Source of the DNA: Pseudomonas asgharzadehiana
GTDB lineage: Bacteria > Pseudomonadota > Gammaproteobacteria > Pseudomonadales > Pseudomonadaceae
DNA: 64,000 nucleotides
Assembly (NCBI RefSeq): GCF_019139815.1
Contig: NZ_CP077079.1
Span: forward strand, 4,154,001-4,218,000
Direction of reading: 5' to 3'
Shown here: positions 1 through 8,360 of the stretch, piece after piece
Position numbering within the stretch: the stretch's first letter is position 1
Layout: the number at the start of each line of letters is the position of its first letter
Translations under genes and position numbers: made by a program
The notes under the pieces: generated by a model
Database searches by the model: none
Told to the model about the DNA's origin: nothing
What the model saw: the letters and a program-made list of their open reading frames with translations, nothing else

Positions 1-849
1 CTGGGCTACACCGGGCTGTTGTCGTTCGGCCAAGGCATTTTCTTTGGCGCCGGTGCGTATTGCGCGGCGCTGCTGATGATCCACCTGCAATGGGGCCTGT
101 TCACCGCGTTGCTCGGTGCCGCTGTCGCCGGTGGTTTCCTGGCGTTGCTGGTGGGTGCGTTGGCGATCCGACGTACCGGCATTTACTTTGTGATGCTCAC
201 CTTGGCGTTCAGCCAGATGGCTTACTTCGTCGCCTACACCTTGAGCGACTGGACCGGCGGCGACAACGGTCTGCTCAGCGTGCCGCGCCCGCAGGTCCGC
301 ATCGGTGACACCGTGCTGCTGTCGCTGGCCGACGCCCGTGCCTTCTATGGTTTTGTCGCGGTGCTGTTCCTGCTGATCTTCATCGGCGCGCGCCGCGTCA
401 TCGCCTCGCCGTTCGGCAGCACGCTGATGGCAATCCGCGAAAACGAAACCCGCGCCTCGGCCATCGGCTACGACACGCGCCACTTCAAGATCCTGGTGTT
501 TGTGTTGTCGGGCGCCGTCACCGGTATCGCCGGTGCGTTGTACGCCATGCTGCTGCACTTCGTGCCGTTGTCGAACATCGACCTGGCGATGTCCGAGAAC
601 ATTTTGATCATGACCATCGTCGGCGGCACCGGTTCGTTGTTCGGCTCGTTGCTGGGCGCCGGCTCCATCGTATTGCTGGGGGATTTCCTCTCCGACCTGT
701 GGCCGCGCTGGCTGATGCTGCTGGGGGTGATTTTGATCCTGGTGGTGATCTTCATGCGCGGCGGTTTGTGGGGCGGCCTGGCCTCACTGTTCGACAAGGT
801 GCGCCGCAGCCGCAAGGCTAGTGTGGTGAACAAGGAGCACGTGCTATGA
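1..849 (+). CDS. Branched-chain-type ABC transporter permease (LivM family), 5' end cut by window
   Basis: Inner-membrane permease of a LivM-type uptake system. The reading frame is open from the first base of the window, so the true start lies upstream. The visible 282 residues begin in the conserved GYTGLLSFGQG-like segment and contain several hydrophobic helices plus the cytoplasmic EAA-like loop around RENETRASAIGYD, which contacts the ATPases. The stop overlaps the ATG of the next ATPase gene as ATGA. The co-transcribed M20 hydrolase and amidase suggest the substrate is an amide, ureido or carbamoyl compound rather than leucine; that is inference. Confidence 0.9.
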   Translation: MGYTGLLSFGQGIFFGAGAYCAALLMIHLQWGLFTALLGAAVAGGFLALLVGALAIRRTGIYFVMLTLAFSQMAYFVAYTLSDWTGGDNGLLSVPRPQVRIGDTVLLSLADARAFYGFVAVLFLLIFIGARRVIASPFGSTLMAIRENETRASAIGYDTRHFKILVFVLSGAVTGIAGALYAMLLHFVPLSNIDLAMSENILIMTIVGGTGSLFGSLLGAGSIVLLGDFLSDLWPRWLMLLGVILILVVIFMRGGLWGGLASLFDKVRRSRKASVVNKEHVL

Positions 850-1595
850 GCATCCTTTTGGAAACCAGAAACCTGGAACTGGCCTACGGCGCGTTCCATG
901 CGGTGAACGGCGTCAACCTCAAGGTCGAGGCCGGCACCATCCACACCATCATCGGCCCTAACGGCGCCGGCAAGACCAGCCTGTTCCATTGCCTGACCGG
1001 CGAACGCCAGGCCACCGCCGGGGCGATTCATTTCGACGGCAACAACCTGATGCGCAAGCCGGCCCACGCCCGTGTCGGCCTGGGCATGGCGCGTTCGTTC
1101 CAGCTCACCAGCCTGTTCCAGAACCTCAGCGTGCGCGAAAACCTGCGCCTGGCCGCCCAGGGCCGCGACGGCGCCCGCGCCCTGAACTTCTGGCGCCGGG
1201 TCGATAGCAAACGCGAACACCTGGAGATGGCCGATCAGGTCCTCGAACGCCTGCAACTCAGCACCCGCGCCGACACCCTGGCCGGCGAGTTGTCCCACGG
1301 CCAGCAACGGGTGCTGGAGGTGGGCATGTCGATCTGCTCCAAGCCCAAACTGCTGATGCTCGACGAGCCCACCTCGGGCATGGGCATCGATGACATCCCC
1401 ATCATGACCCAGTTGATCAGCGACCTCGGCCGCGACCACACGGTGCTGTTGATCGAACACAACATGAGCATCGTCATGTCCATCAGCCAACGCATCACCG
1501 TGATGAGCCACGGCCAGATCCTGGTCGAAGGCACCCCGCAATTCGTGCGCGCCGATGAGCGCGTACGCACGGCGTATCTGGGGGAGGCTGCCTGA
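846..1595 (+). CDS. Branched-chain-type ABC transporter ATP-binding protein (LivG family)
   Basis: First ATPase of the LivM-type uptake system, 249 residues, a normal LivG length. Visible motifs: Walker A GPNGAGKTS near residue 37, the LivG-type extension before the signature (LSHGQQRVLEVG), and Walker B LLMLDEPTSGMG followed by the H-loop IEHNMS. The ATG overlaps the permease stop, and its own stop overlaps the ATG of the second ATPase, so translation is coupled along the operon. The family assignment is firm; the substrate is not readable from the ATPase. Confidence 0.93.
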   Translation: MSILLETRNLELAYGAFHAVNGVNLKVEAGTIHTIIGPNGAGKTSLFHCLTGERQATAGAIHFDGNNLMRKPAHARVGLGMARSFQLTSLFQNLSVRENLRLAAQGRDGARALNFWRRVDSKREHLEMADQVLERLQLSTRADTLAGELSHGQQRVLEVGMSICSKPKLLMLDEPTSGMGIDDIPIMTQLISDLGRDHTVLLIEHNMSIVMSISQRITVMSHGQILVEGTPQFVRADERVRTAYLGEAA

Positions 1596-2290
1596 TGCTG
1601 ATCGTCGAGAATATCCATTCCTACTACGACAAGAGCCATGTGCTCGAAGGCGTGTCGCTGACGGTCAACCCCGGCGAACTGGTGACCCTGCTGGGGCGCA
1701 ACGGTGCCGGCAAGACCACCACCCTGCGCAGCATCCTCGGCATCATTTGCCCGCGCCAGGGCCAGATTCACTTCAACGGCCAGGCGCTGGTCGGGCGGAA
1801 GATCTTTGAAATCGCCCGCCAAGGGTTGGCACTGGTGCCGGAGAACCGTGGGATTTTCCGCCTGCTCACGGTAGAGGAAAACCTGCGCATCGCCGCACGC
1901 AAAACCAGCCGCTGGCAGTTGGAGGACGTGTACGCCATGTTCCCGCGCCTCAAGGAGCGCCGCAAAAACGCCGGCCACGCCCTCTCCGGCGGCGAGCAGC
2001 AGATGCTCGCCATCGCCCGCGCCCTGCTCAACGATCCCAAGCTGCTGATCCTTGATGAACCCACCGAAGGCCTGGCCCCGGTGATCGTCGACGAACTGGT
2101 GAAGATCCTGCGCAAGGTCAAGGACGACGGCCTGCCGGTGCTGCTGGTGGAACAGAACCTGATGGTCTGCGACAAACTCGCCGACCGCCATTACGTACTC
2201 GAACAGGGCCGCGTGGTGTACGAAGGCAGCGCCGAAGCCTTCCGCGCCGACCCGACCATCAAGAACCGCTACCTGGCCCTGAGTGCCTGA
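1595..2290 (+). CDS. Branched-chain-type ABC transporter ATP-binding protein (LivF family)
   Basis: Second ATPase of the uptake system, 231 residues, the usual LivF size. Walker A is GRNGAGKTT, the signature LSGGEQQMLAIARAL and Walker B LLILDEPTEGLAP, followed by VEQN in the H-region as is normal for LivF. It starts on the ATG that overlaps the stop of the LivG-like gene. The next gene begins 13 bases after its stop, so the transporter and the two hydrolases form one transcription unit. Confidence 0.93.
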   Translation: MLIVENIHSYYDKSHVLEGVSLTVNPGELVTLLGRNGAGKTTTLRSILGIICPRQGQIHFNGQALVGRKIFEIARQGLALVPENRGIFRLLTVEENLRIAARKTSRWQLEDVYAMFPRLKERRKNAGHALSGGEQQMLAIARALLNDPKLLILDEPTEGLAPVIVDELVKILRKVKDDGLPVLLVEQNLMVCDKLADRHYVLEQGRVVYEGSAEAFRADPTIKNRYLALSA

Positions 2291-2303
2291 TCGGAGATTG
2301 CAG

Positions 2304-3572
2304 ATGAATAGTTTTGCGCAACCGCTCAAGAGCAATGCCCCGCTGATCAACCGCGACCGCCTGTGGCAATCGCTGATGGACCTGGCGCAACTGGGCGCCA
2401 CGGTCAAAGGCGGCGTGTGTCGCCTGGCCCTCACCGACCTGGACCGCCAGGCCCGTGACCTGTTTGTGCAGTGGTGCGAGGCCGCCGGGTGCAGCGTCAC
2501 CGTCGATGCCATCGGCAATATCTTCGCCCGCCGCGCGGGACGTAACCCGGCCCTGCCGCCGGTGATGACCGGCAGCCATATCGACACCCAACCCACCGGC
2601 GGCAAGTTCGACGGTTGCTACGGCGTGATGGCCGGGCTGGAGGTGATCCGCACCCTGAATGATTTGAAGATCGAAACCGATGCGCCGATTGAAGTGGTGG
2701 TGTGGACCAACGAAGAAGGCTCGCGCTTCCCGCCGTGCATGATGGGCTCCGGGGTGTTTGCGGGGAAGTTCGACTTGCAGGACACCCTCGACAAGCGGGA
2801 TGAACAAGGCCTGTCGGTGGGCGCCGAATTACAGCGCATCGGTTATGCCGGTTCACGTGCGGTGCTGGGCCACCCGGTCGGTGCGTACTTCGAGGCACAC
2901 ATCGAGCAGGGCCCGGTGCTGGAAGACCAGGCCACCACCATCGGCGTGGTCATGGGGTGCCTGGGCCAGAAGTGGTTCGACCTGACCCTCACCGGTGTCG
3001 AAGCCCACGCCGGCCCAACACCGATGCACCTGCGCAAGGACGCCCTGGTCGGCGCCGCCGAGGTGGTCAGCGCGGTCAACCGCATCGCCCATCAACAACA
3101 ACCTCACGCCTGCGGCACGGTTGGTTGCCTGGCCCTGCACCCCGGCTCGCGCAATGTGATTCCCGGCCAGGTGCACATGACCCTCGACTTGCGCCACCTG
3201 CACGCCGACAAACTGCAAGCGATGGTCGATGAAGTGCGCGGCGTGATCGACGCCACCGCCCAGCGTCACGGCCTGAGCGTCGAGCTGACCCCTACCGCCG
3301 ACTTCCCACCGCTGGATTTCAACCCGGCTTGCGTGAAAGCCGTGCGTGACGGCGCCCAGGCGTTGGGCTTGAGCCATATGGATATCGTCAGCGGCGCCGG
3401 GCATGACGCGATTTTCGTCGCCGAGTTGGGGCCGGCCGGGATGATCTTTGTGCCCTGCGAAGGCGGCATCAGCCATAACGAAATCGAGAATGCCGCGCCG
3501 GATGACCTGGCGGCCGGTTGCGCGGTGCTGCTGCGCGCCATGGTCAATGCGGCGCAGGGGGACCTGGCATGA
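2304..3572 (+). CDS. Zn-dependent M20-family amidohydrolase (N-carbamoyl-L-amino-acid hydrolase / allantoate amidohydrolase type)
   Basis: Cytoplasmic two-metal hydrolase of about 422 residues. The first metal-site motif GSHIDTQPTGGKFDG and the catalytic/bridging acidic pair in WTNEEGSRF are present, followed by HIEQGPVLE and the C-terminal GAGHDA histidine. These mark the carbamoylase / ureidopropionase / allantoate amidohydrolase branch of M20. The ATG at 2304 follows a GGAG-type site. It sits between a LivFGM-type transporter and an amidase, with its stop overlapping the amidase start (ATGA), so it probably hydrolyses the imported ureido or carbamoyl compound. The exact substrate cannot be read from sequence. 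Confidence 0.85.
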   Translation: MNSFAQPLKSNAPLINRDRLWQSLMDLAQLGATVKGGVCRLALTDLDRQARDLFVQWCEAAGCSVTVDAIGNIFARRAGRNPALPPVMTGSHIDTQPTGGKFDGCYGVMAGLEVIRTLNDLKIETDAPIEVVVWTNEEGSRFPPCMMGSGVFAGKFDLQDTLDKRDEQGLSVGAELQRIGYAGSRAVLGHPVGAYFEAHIEQGPVLEDQATTIGVVMGCLGQKWFDLTLTGVEAHAGPTPMHLRKDALVGAAEVVSAVNRIAHQQQPHACGTVGCLALHPGSRNVIPGQVHMTLDLRHLHADKLQAMVDEVRGVIDATAQRHGLSVELTPTADFPPLDFNPACVKAVRDGAQALGLSHMDIVSGAGHDAIFVAELGPAGMIFVPCEGGISHNEIENAAPDDLAAGCAVLLRAMVNAAQGDLA

Positions 3573-4963
3573 GCGAGATAGGCCAACTGACAGCGGTGCA
3601 ACTGCTGGAGCATTTTCGCAACAAGACCTTATCGCCGGTGGAGGTCACCGAAGATGCGTTGCTGCGTATCGAGCGCTACAACCCGGTGGTCAACGCTTAT
3701 TGCCACGTGGACCCGCAAGGCGCGCTGAACGCCGCACGCGCCTCGGAGCAGCGCTGGTTCAAGGGCGAGCCGTGCGGTGCGCTGGACGGTGTGCCGGCTT
3801 CGATCAAAGACCTGACGCTGACTGTCGGCATGCCCACCCGCAAGGGCTCGCGCACCACCTGCGCTGCAGGCCCGTGGGACATCGATGCACCCTTCACAGC
3901 CTTTATGCGCAAGGCCGGCGCGGTGCTGCTGGGCAAAACCACCACCCCGGAATTCGGCTGGAAAGGCGTTACCGACAACCCCTTGTACGGCATCACCCGC
4001 AACCCGTGGAACACGCGTACCACCGCCGGCGGATCATCCGGCGGTGCCGGCGCGGCGGCGGCGCTGAACCTGGGCGTGCTGCACCAGGGCAGCGATGCCG
4101 GCGGCTCGATCCGGATCCCGTGCGCGTTTACCGGCACGTTCGGCATCAAGCCGAGCTTCGGCTATGTGCCGCAATGGCCGGCCAGCTCCATGACGATCCT
4201 GTCGCACTTGGGCCCGATGACGCGCACGGTAGAAGACAGTGTGTTGATGCTGCAAACCGTGGCGCGGCCGGATGCGCGGGATGGTTTGATCGGAGCGCCA
4301 CGCAGCACGCCGTGGTTATCGCACGCGACGGACTTGAAGGGTGTGCGTATCGCGTACAGCCCCAACTTCGGTTACATCGACGTTGACCCGCAGGTGGCCG
4401 AAGTCGTCGCCCGGGCGGTGGAGGGCCTGGCGCAGCTGGGCGCTCATGTCGAGCAGATCGACCCCGGTTTCAGCGACCCACAGCAGGTATTCAGCACCCT
4501 CTGGGCCGCCGGCGCCGCACGCCTGACCCGCACGATGAGCGACGCCCAAAAACAGCTGTTGGACCCCGGCCTGCGGCGCATTGCGGAGCGTGGCGAGCGG
4601 TTGAGCCTGGATGATTTCAACACGGCCCTCGAAGCTCGCGCCGCGTTGGTGGCAAAGATGGCGGCGTTCCACCAGCACTACGATGTGCTGGTGTCGCCGA
4701 TGATGCCGATCACCGCGTTCGAGGCCGGGCATAACGTACCGCCCGGCTCGGGCCTGCAGGAATGGACCGAGTGGACGCGGTTCACCTACCCCTTCAACCT
4801 CACCCAGCAACCGGCGGCGTCGGTGCCGTGCGGCTTGGCGGCGAATGGCTTGCCGGTGGGGCTGCATGTGGTGGCGGCGCGGTTTGCCGATGAGCAGGTG
4901 TTGAGGGTGTGCCAGGTGTATGCGCGCGCTTTTCCAACCCGACATTTGCAGGCACCGGTCTGA
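3569..4963 (+). CDS. Amidase-signature family amidohydrolase (AtzE/GatA-like)
   Basis: A 464-residue amidase-signature enzyme. The Ser-cisSer-Lys triad is complete: Lys80 in PASIKDL, the GGSSGG motif at about residues 154-159 and the nucleophile Ser180 in DAGGSIRIP. These enzymes cleave amides to acid and ammonia; the branch includes GatA, AtzE and mandelamide-type amidases. The start is the ATG overlapping the upstream stop. No GatB or GatC partner lies next to it, which argues against a tRNA amidotransferase subunit. With the M20 hydrolase and transporter it makes a nitrogen-scavenging module (inference). Confidence 0.87.
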   Translation: MSEIGQLTAVQLLEHFRNKTLSPVEVTEDALLRIERYNPVVNAYCHVDPQGALNAARASEQRWFKGEPCGALDGVPASIKDLTLTVGMPTRKGSRTTCAAGPWDIDAPFTAFMRKAGAVLLGKTTTPEFGWKGVTDNPLYGITRNPWNTRTTAGGSSGGAGAAAALNLGVLHQGSDAGGSIRIPCAFTGTFGIKPSFGYVPQWPASSMTILSHLGPMTRTVEDSVLMLQTVARPDARDGLIGAPRSTPWLSHATDLKGVRIAYSPNFGYIDVDPQVAEVVARAVEGLAQLGAHVEQIDPGFSDPQQVFSTLWAAGAARLTRTMSDAQKQLLDPGLRRIAERGERLSLDDFNTALEARAALVAKMAAFHQHYDVLVSPMMPITAFEAGHNVPPGSGLQEWTEWTRFTYPFNLTQQPAASVPCGLAANGLPVGLHVVAARFADEQVLRVCQVYARAFPTRHLQAPV

Positions 4964-5048
4964 CGGATAACCGCCGTGCCTTCGGCATGCGCTGACGCCT
5001 GGCTCAGTGCTATTCTCGCGCCCCCAACGTTTTCAGGAGCTTTATGCA

Positions 5049-5561
5049 ATGCCAAGAACACTCACACGGATAGGTCTTTTCTTGGCGCTGGCCTGCTTGC
5101 AAGGCTGCGCGCATACCGACCCACTGCTGGGGCAGCCCTACTTCACCGCGCCGGCCCAAACCGCCAACGACAAGGCAACCGTTTACTTCGTGCGCGAGTA
5201 TCGCCTCATGAGCCCGCAGTTCACCACCGAAGTCCATGTGGACGGCAAGAGCCTTGGGGAACTGTCTACCGGCGGCTACTTCAAGGTTGACTTGCCCGCC
5301 GGCGTGCACCGCATCAGCTCCAACAAAACCTCAATCCTCACCGACGAAGCCACGCGTCAGTTTGACTTGCCCGTCAAGGCCGGCCAGAGCTACTTCGTGG
5401 TGGACCAGGATTTGTGGGCAGAACCCAAGGACGGTTTCACCCTGGGGGAGATGAACAACAATCGCTATCGAGGCGCCATGCACTATTTTCGCTGGGCGCT
5501 GCTGCCTGCCGATACTGCGCAGACATTCATGCCCAAGTACCGGCTGGCCAAGTCTGAATAG
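5049..5561 (+). CDS. DUF2846-type lipoprotein
   Basis: A 170-residue exported lipoprotein of unknown function. The N-terminus is a lipoprotein signal with lipobox LQGC (Cys at about residue 20). The mature part shows the DUF2846 pattern: ATVYFVREYR, a VHVDGKSLGEL strand, then GGYFKVDLPAGVH. I chose the ATG at 5049 because AGGAG at 5035-5039 is well spaced and the signal peptide begins there. An earlier ATG at 5044 is out of frame. It stands alone between the amidase and a LysR regulator. Confidence 0.75.
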   Translation: MPRTLTRIGLFLALACLQGCAHTDPLLGQPYFTAPAQTANDKATVYFVREYRLMSPQFTTEVHVDGKSLGELSTGGYFKVDLPAGVHRISSNKTSILTDEATRQFDLPVKAGQSYFVVDQDLWAEPKDGFTLGEMNNNRYRGAMHYFRWALLPADTAQTFMPKYRLAKSE

Positions 5562-5659
5562 AACCGTCCCTGTTAGCCCGATAACCGCCCCTCCCACATT
5601 TTTGACTGCATTCCAGTTCCTAGCCTTTACACTGTCGCCCATTCTTCCCAGGGGGCTTC

Positions 5660-6523
5660 ATGGACATCGAACTGGCACGCACTTTCCTTGAAATCAGCCG
5701 TTGCGGCAGCCTGGCCGCGGCGGCCGAGAAACTGCACGTCACCCAGACCGCCATTACCGCACGCGTCAAAAACCTGGAAAACCAATTGGGCTGTACGCTG
5801 TTCGTGCGCAACCGCGCCGGCGCCCGGCTGACGGCCGACGGCGAGGCGTTTGTGGTATACGCCAACCAATTGCTGCAAACCTGGGAAGCCGCGCGCCGCG
5901 ACCTGCCGTTGCCCGATGGCTATCGCAATGTGCTGCATATCGGCGGCGAGGTGAGCCTGTGCAACCCGTTGATGCTCGGCTGGGCCCAGGCCCTGCGCGA
6001 ACACATCCCCGGGCACGCCCTGCGCACGGAAATCCGCGAAGGCGAATACCTGCTGCGCCAACTGGAACTGGGTGTGCTCGATGCCGCACTGGTGTTCCAG
6101 CCGCAATACTGGCCGGGGTTGCAGGTGGAGCAAGTGCTGGAAGAAAAACTGATCCTGGTGCAGTTGGTGAGCAAGCCGGAGCCCTACGTGTACATCGATT
6201 GGGGCCAGGGCTTTCGCCAGCAGCATGACGCCGCCCTGCCCGACAAGGCCCGCGCCGCCGTGAGCTTCAACCTGGGGCCACTGGCGTTGCAGTACATCCT
6301 CGAACATGGCGGCGCGGGCTATTTCCGCACACGCGTGGTGCAAAGCTACCTGGACAGCGGCGTGATGCGGCGCGTGCCCAAGGCGCCGGAGTTCAGTTTC
6401 CCGACGTACCTGGTGTACTCGCGGGCACGGGATTCGGCGGTATTGCAGCAGGCGCTGGAATTGCTGCGCGGGGTGGTCAAGGCCGAAAGTGACTGGTCAC
6501 AGCGCTGGGACCCACTGATTTGA
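5660..6523 (+). CDS. LysR-family transcriptional regulator
   Basis: A 287-residue LysR-type regulator. The N-terminal winged helix-turn-helix (FLEISRCGSLAAAAEKLHVTQTAITARVKNLE) is typical, followed by a periplasmic-binding-like effector domain. It points the same way as the upstream transporter/amidase operon, separated by the lipoprotein gene, and is not divergent from any gene. LysR proteins usually act on a divergent promoter, so its target is not obvious. Regulation of the upstream amide module is possible but unsupported. Confidence 0.9.
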   Translation: MDIELARTFLEISRCGSLAAAAEKLHVTQTAITARVKNLENQLGCTLFVRNRAGARLTADGEAFVVYANQLLQTWEAARRDLPLPDGYRNVLHIGGEVSLCNPLMLGWAQALREHIPGHALRTEIREGEYLLRQLELGVLDAALVFQPQYWPGLQVEQVLEEKLILVQLVSKPEPYVYIDWGQGFRQQHDAALPDKARAAVSFNLGPLALQYILEHGGAGYFRTRVVQSYLDSGVMRRVPKAPEFSFPTYLVYSRARDSAVLQQALELLRGVVKAESDWSQRWDPLI

Positions 6524-6581
6524 ATCACTGTCAGTCGCCGCGCATGCTAGCCTGCGCGGGTGTCCTCTGGCAGCCTTACCG

Positions 6582-7586
6582 ATGAACAAGAAAAAGTCCG
6601 TCACCATCAGCGACATCGCCAAACGCGTCGGCATGACCACCATCACCGTGTCCCGGGCGTTGAGCAAACCTGACCTGGTCAAACCCGCCACCCTGGCACG
6701 CATCCTGGAAGTGGCGCGCGAACTCGACTACGTGCCGAACGCCTTTGCACGCGGGCTCAAACGCAGTGAAAGCCTGATCATCGGCGTGATTACCGCGTCA
6801 GTCGACAACCCGTTCTACAGCGAGATGATCAAGGCGATTTCCCGCGAGGCCAAACAACACGGCTACACCATCATGCTGGTGGACACCGATGAGTTGGAGG
6901 AACTGGAAAGCAAAGCGGTCGATACGTTATTGGGCTACCGCGTGGCGGGGATCATCCTGTCACCGGTCTCCGACGAGCCGAGCTACCAACCCGACTACCT
7001 GGAGCGCCTGCGCAACGGCAAGACCCCGGTGGTGCTGCTCGATCGCACCCTCCATGACAGCCCGTTCAGTCGCGTGGTGCTCGACAACTACCACAGCGGC
7101 ATCCAGGCTGCGCAGTACCTGTTGCGCCAAACCCCCGCCCTCAAGCACCTGCTGGTGCTCACCGGCCCCGCGCATTCGCGCATCACCGTCGAACGCCTCA
7201 AAGGCCTGCGCGAAGTGCTGGCCGAACATCCACAGGTACAGGTGCACGTGCAAGCCGGCGACTACACGCTGATGCCCTCCTACCTGCACACCCTCGACTA
7301 CCTGGCCGAACATCCGGCGCCGGACGCGATCATGGGCTTCAACCAGTTGATCACCCTGGGCGCCCTGCGCGCCCTGCGCATGCACAACATTCCCCATGAC
7401 AGCCTGACCATCTGCGGCATCGACCGCCTGCCGTTCGCCGATATCTTCGGCGTGCCGATCGCCTGCGTGGCCCACGATGCGTCCCTGGCGGGCAGCAGCG
7501 CGGTACGCCTGCTGCTCGATCGCCTGCAAGATCCGTACAAACCACGGGACAAAGTGGTGATCGCCGGCAAGCTGGAGAACGGCTAG
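6582..7586 (+). CDS. LacI/GntR-subfamily transcriptional regulator of the adjacent polyol operon
   Basis: A 334-residue LacI-family repressor: N-terminal LacI helix-turn-helix (VTISDIAKRVGMTTITVSRALSKPDLV) with hinge helix, then a ribose-binding-like domain beginning at ESLIIGVITAS. It is convergent with the polyol/sugar operon; its stop shares the four bases CTAG at 7583-7586 with the SDR stop. A LacI-style palindrome with a central CG, AATGTTATCGTTAACATT, lies on the promoter of that operon at 14491-14508. This is the best candidate target (inference from motif type and neighbourhood). No similar palindrome is evident upstream of this gene. Confidence 0.9.
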   Translation: MNKKKSVTISDIAKRVGMTTITVSRALSKPDLVKPATLARILEVARELDYVPNAFARGLKRSESLIIGVITASVDNPFYSEMIKAISREAKQHGYTIMLVDTDELEELESKAVDTLLGYRVAGIILSPVSDEPSYQPDYLERLRNGKTPVVLLDRTLHDSPFSRVVLDNYHSGIQAAQYLLRQTPALKHLLVLTGPAHSRITVERLKGLREVLAEHPQVQVHVQAGDYTLMPSYLHTLDYLAEHPAPDAIMGFNQLITLGALRALRMHNIPHDSLTICGIDRLPFADIFGVPIACVAHDASLAGSSAVRLLLDRLQDPYKPRDKVVIAGKLENG

Positions 7587-8308
7587 CGGCTGGTGTAACC
7601 ACCGTCGATCGGCAGGCTCACGCCGCTGATCATGCTGGCGGCATCGCTGAGCAGAAACAACACCGGCAGCGCCACTTCCACGGTCTCGGCAAAGCGCCCC
7701 AGTGGGATCGCCGCCAGCGCCGGATCGCGCTTGGCCGGGTCGGACCAGGCCATGGTGGCCATGGGCGTGAGGGTGACGGTGGGGTTGACGCTGTTCACGC
7801 GGATGCCAAAGCGGCCCCATTCGGCGCACTGCACACGGGTGATCGCATCCAGCGCGGCCTTGGAGGCGCAGTAGCCGAGGTGCTCGTCCAGCGCCACCAA
7901 TGACGCCTGGCTGGAGACGTTGACGATGCTGCCGGCGATATGCGCCTGGATCATGTTGGCCGCCACACGGCTGGCCACCTGCGCGGCGGCGCGGGCGTTG
8001 ACCTGCATAACCTGGTCAAAGGCCTCGGCACTGATGGCGGCGGCAGGCTCCAGGCGCGAGATACCAGCGCAGTTGACCAGGCCGTGCAAGGGCGGCAAGC
8101 CTTGCAGGGCCTTGTCGAGGGCGGTGCTGTCGGCGATGTCCAGGCACAGGGTGTGACAGCCCAGTTGCGACAGGGCCTCGGCGTCGCGGCCAAGCGCAAA
8201 GACTTCGGCGCCGCTGGCGATCAGTTGCCGGGCAATTTCGCGGCCGATGCCACTGCTGGCGCCGGTGACGAGAATGCGCTGGTGGGTGAAGTCGAAGGTT
8301 GCGTTCAT
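7583..8308 (-). CDS. SDR oxidoreductase, dicarbonyl/L-xylulose reductase-like
   Basis: A 241-residue short-chain dehydrogenase. The cofactor motif TGASSGIG is near the N-terminus, with the NCAGI motif and the YCASK catalytic motif preceded by the SSQ serine. The segment RVNSVNPTVTLTPM...MAWSDPAK...IPLGRFAE closely resembles the L-xylulose reductase (DCXR) group as I remember it, more than generic SDRs. I chose the ATG at 8308 because it places the Rossmann motif normally; an upstream start adds 11 unlike residues. It is the last gene of the polyol operon. Interconversion of a ketose and a polyol (L-xylulose/xylitol or an equivalent) is the suggested role. Confidence 0.85.
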   Translation of the reverse strand: MNATFDFTHQRILVTGASSGIGREIARQLIASGAEVFALGRDAEALSQLGCHTLCLDIADSTALDKALQGLPPLHGLVNCAGISRLEPAAAISAEAFDQVMQVNARAAAQVASRVAANMIQAHIAGSIVNVSSQASLVALDEHLGYCASKAALDAITRVQCAEWGRFGIRVNSVNPTVTLTPMATMAWSDPAKRDPALAAIPLGRFAETVEVALPVLFLLSDAASMISGVSLPIDGGYTSR

Positions 8309-8360
8309 GATCACTTTTCCATAGGCGATAAAGTTACCCACATTTTTGGACCGTGTTGAT

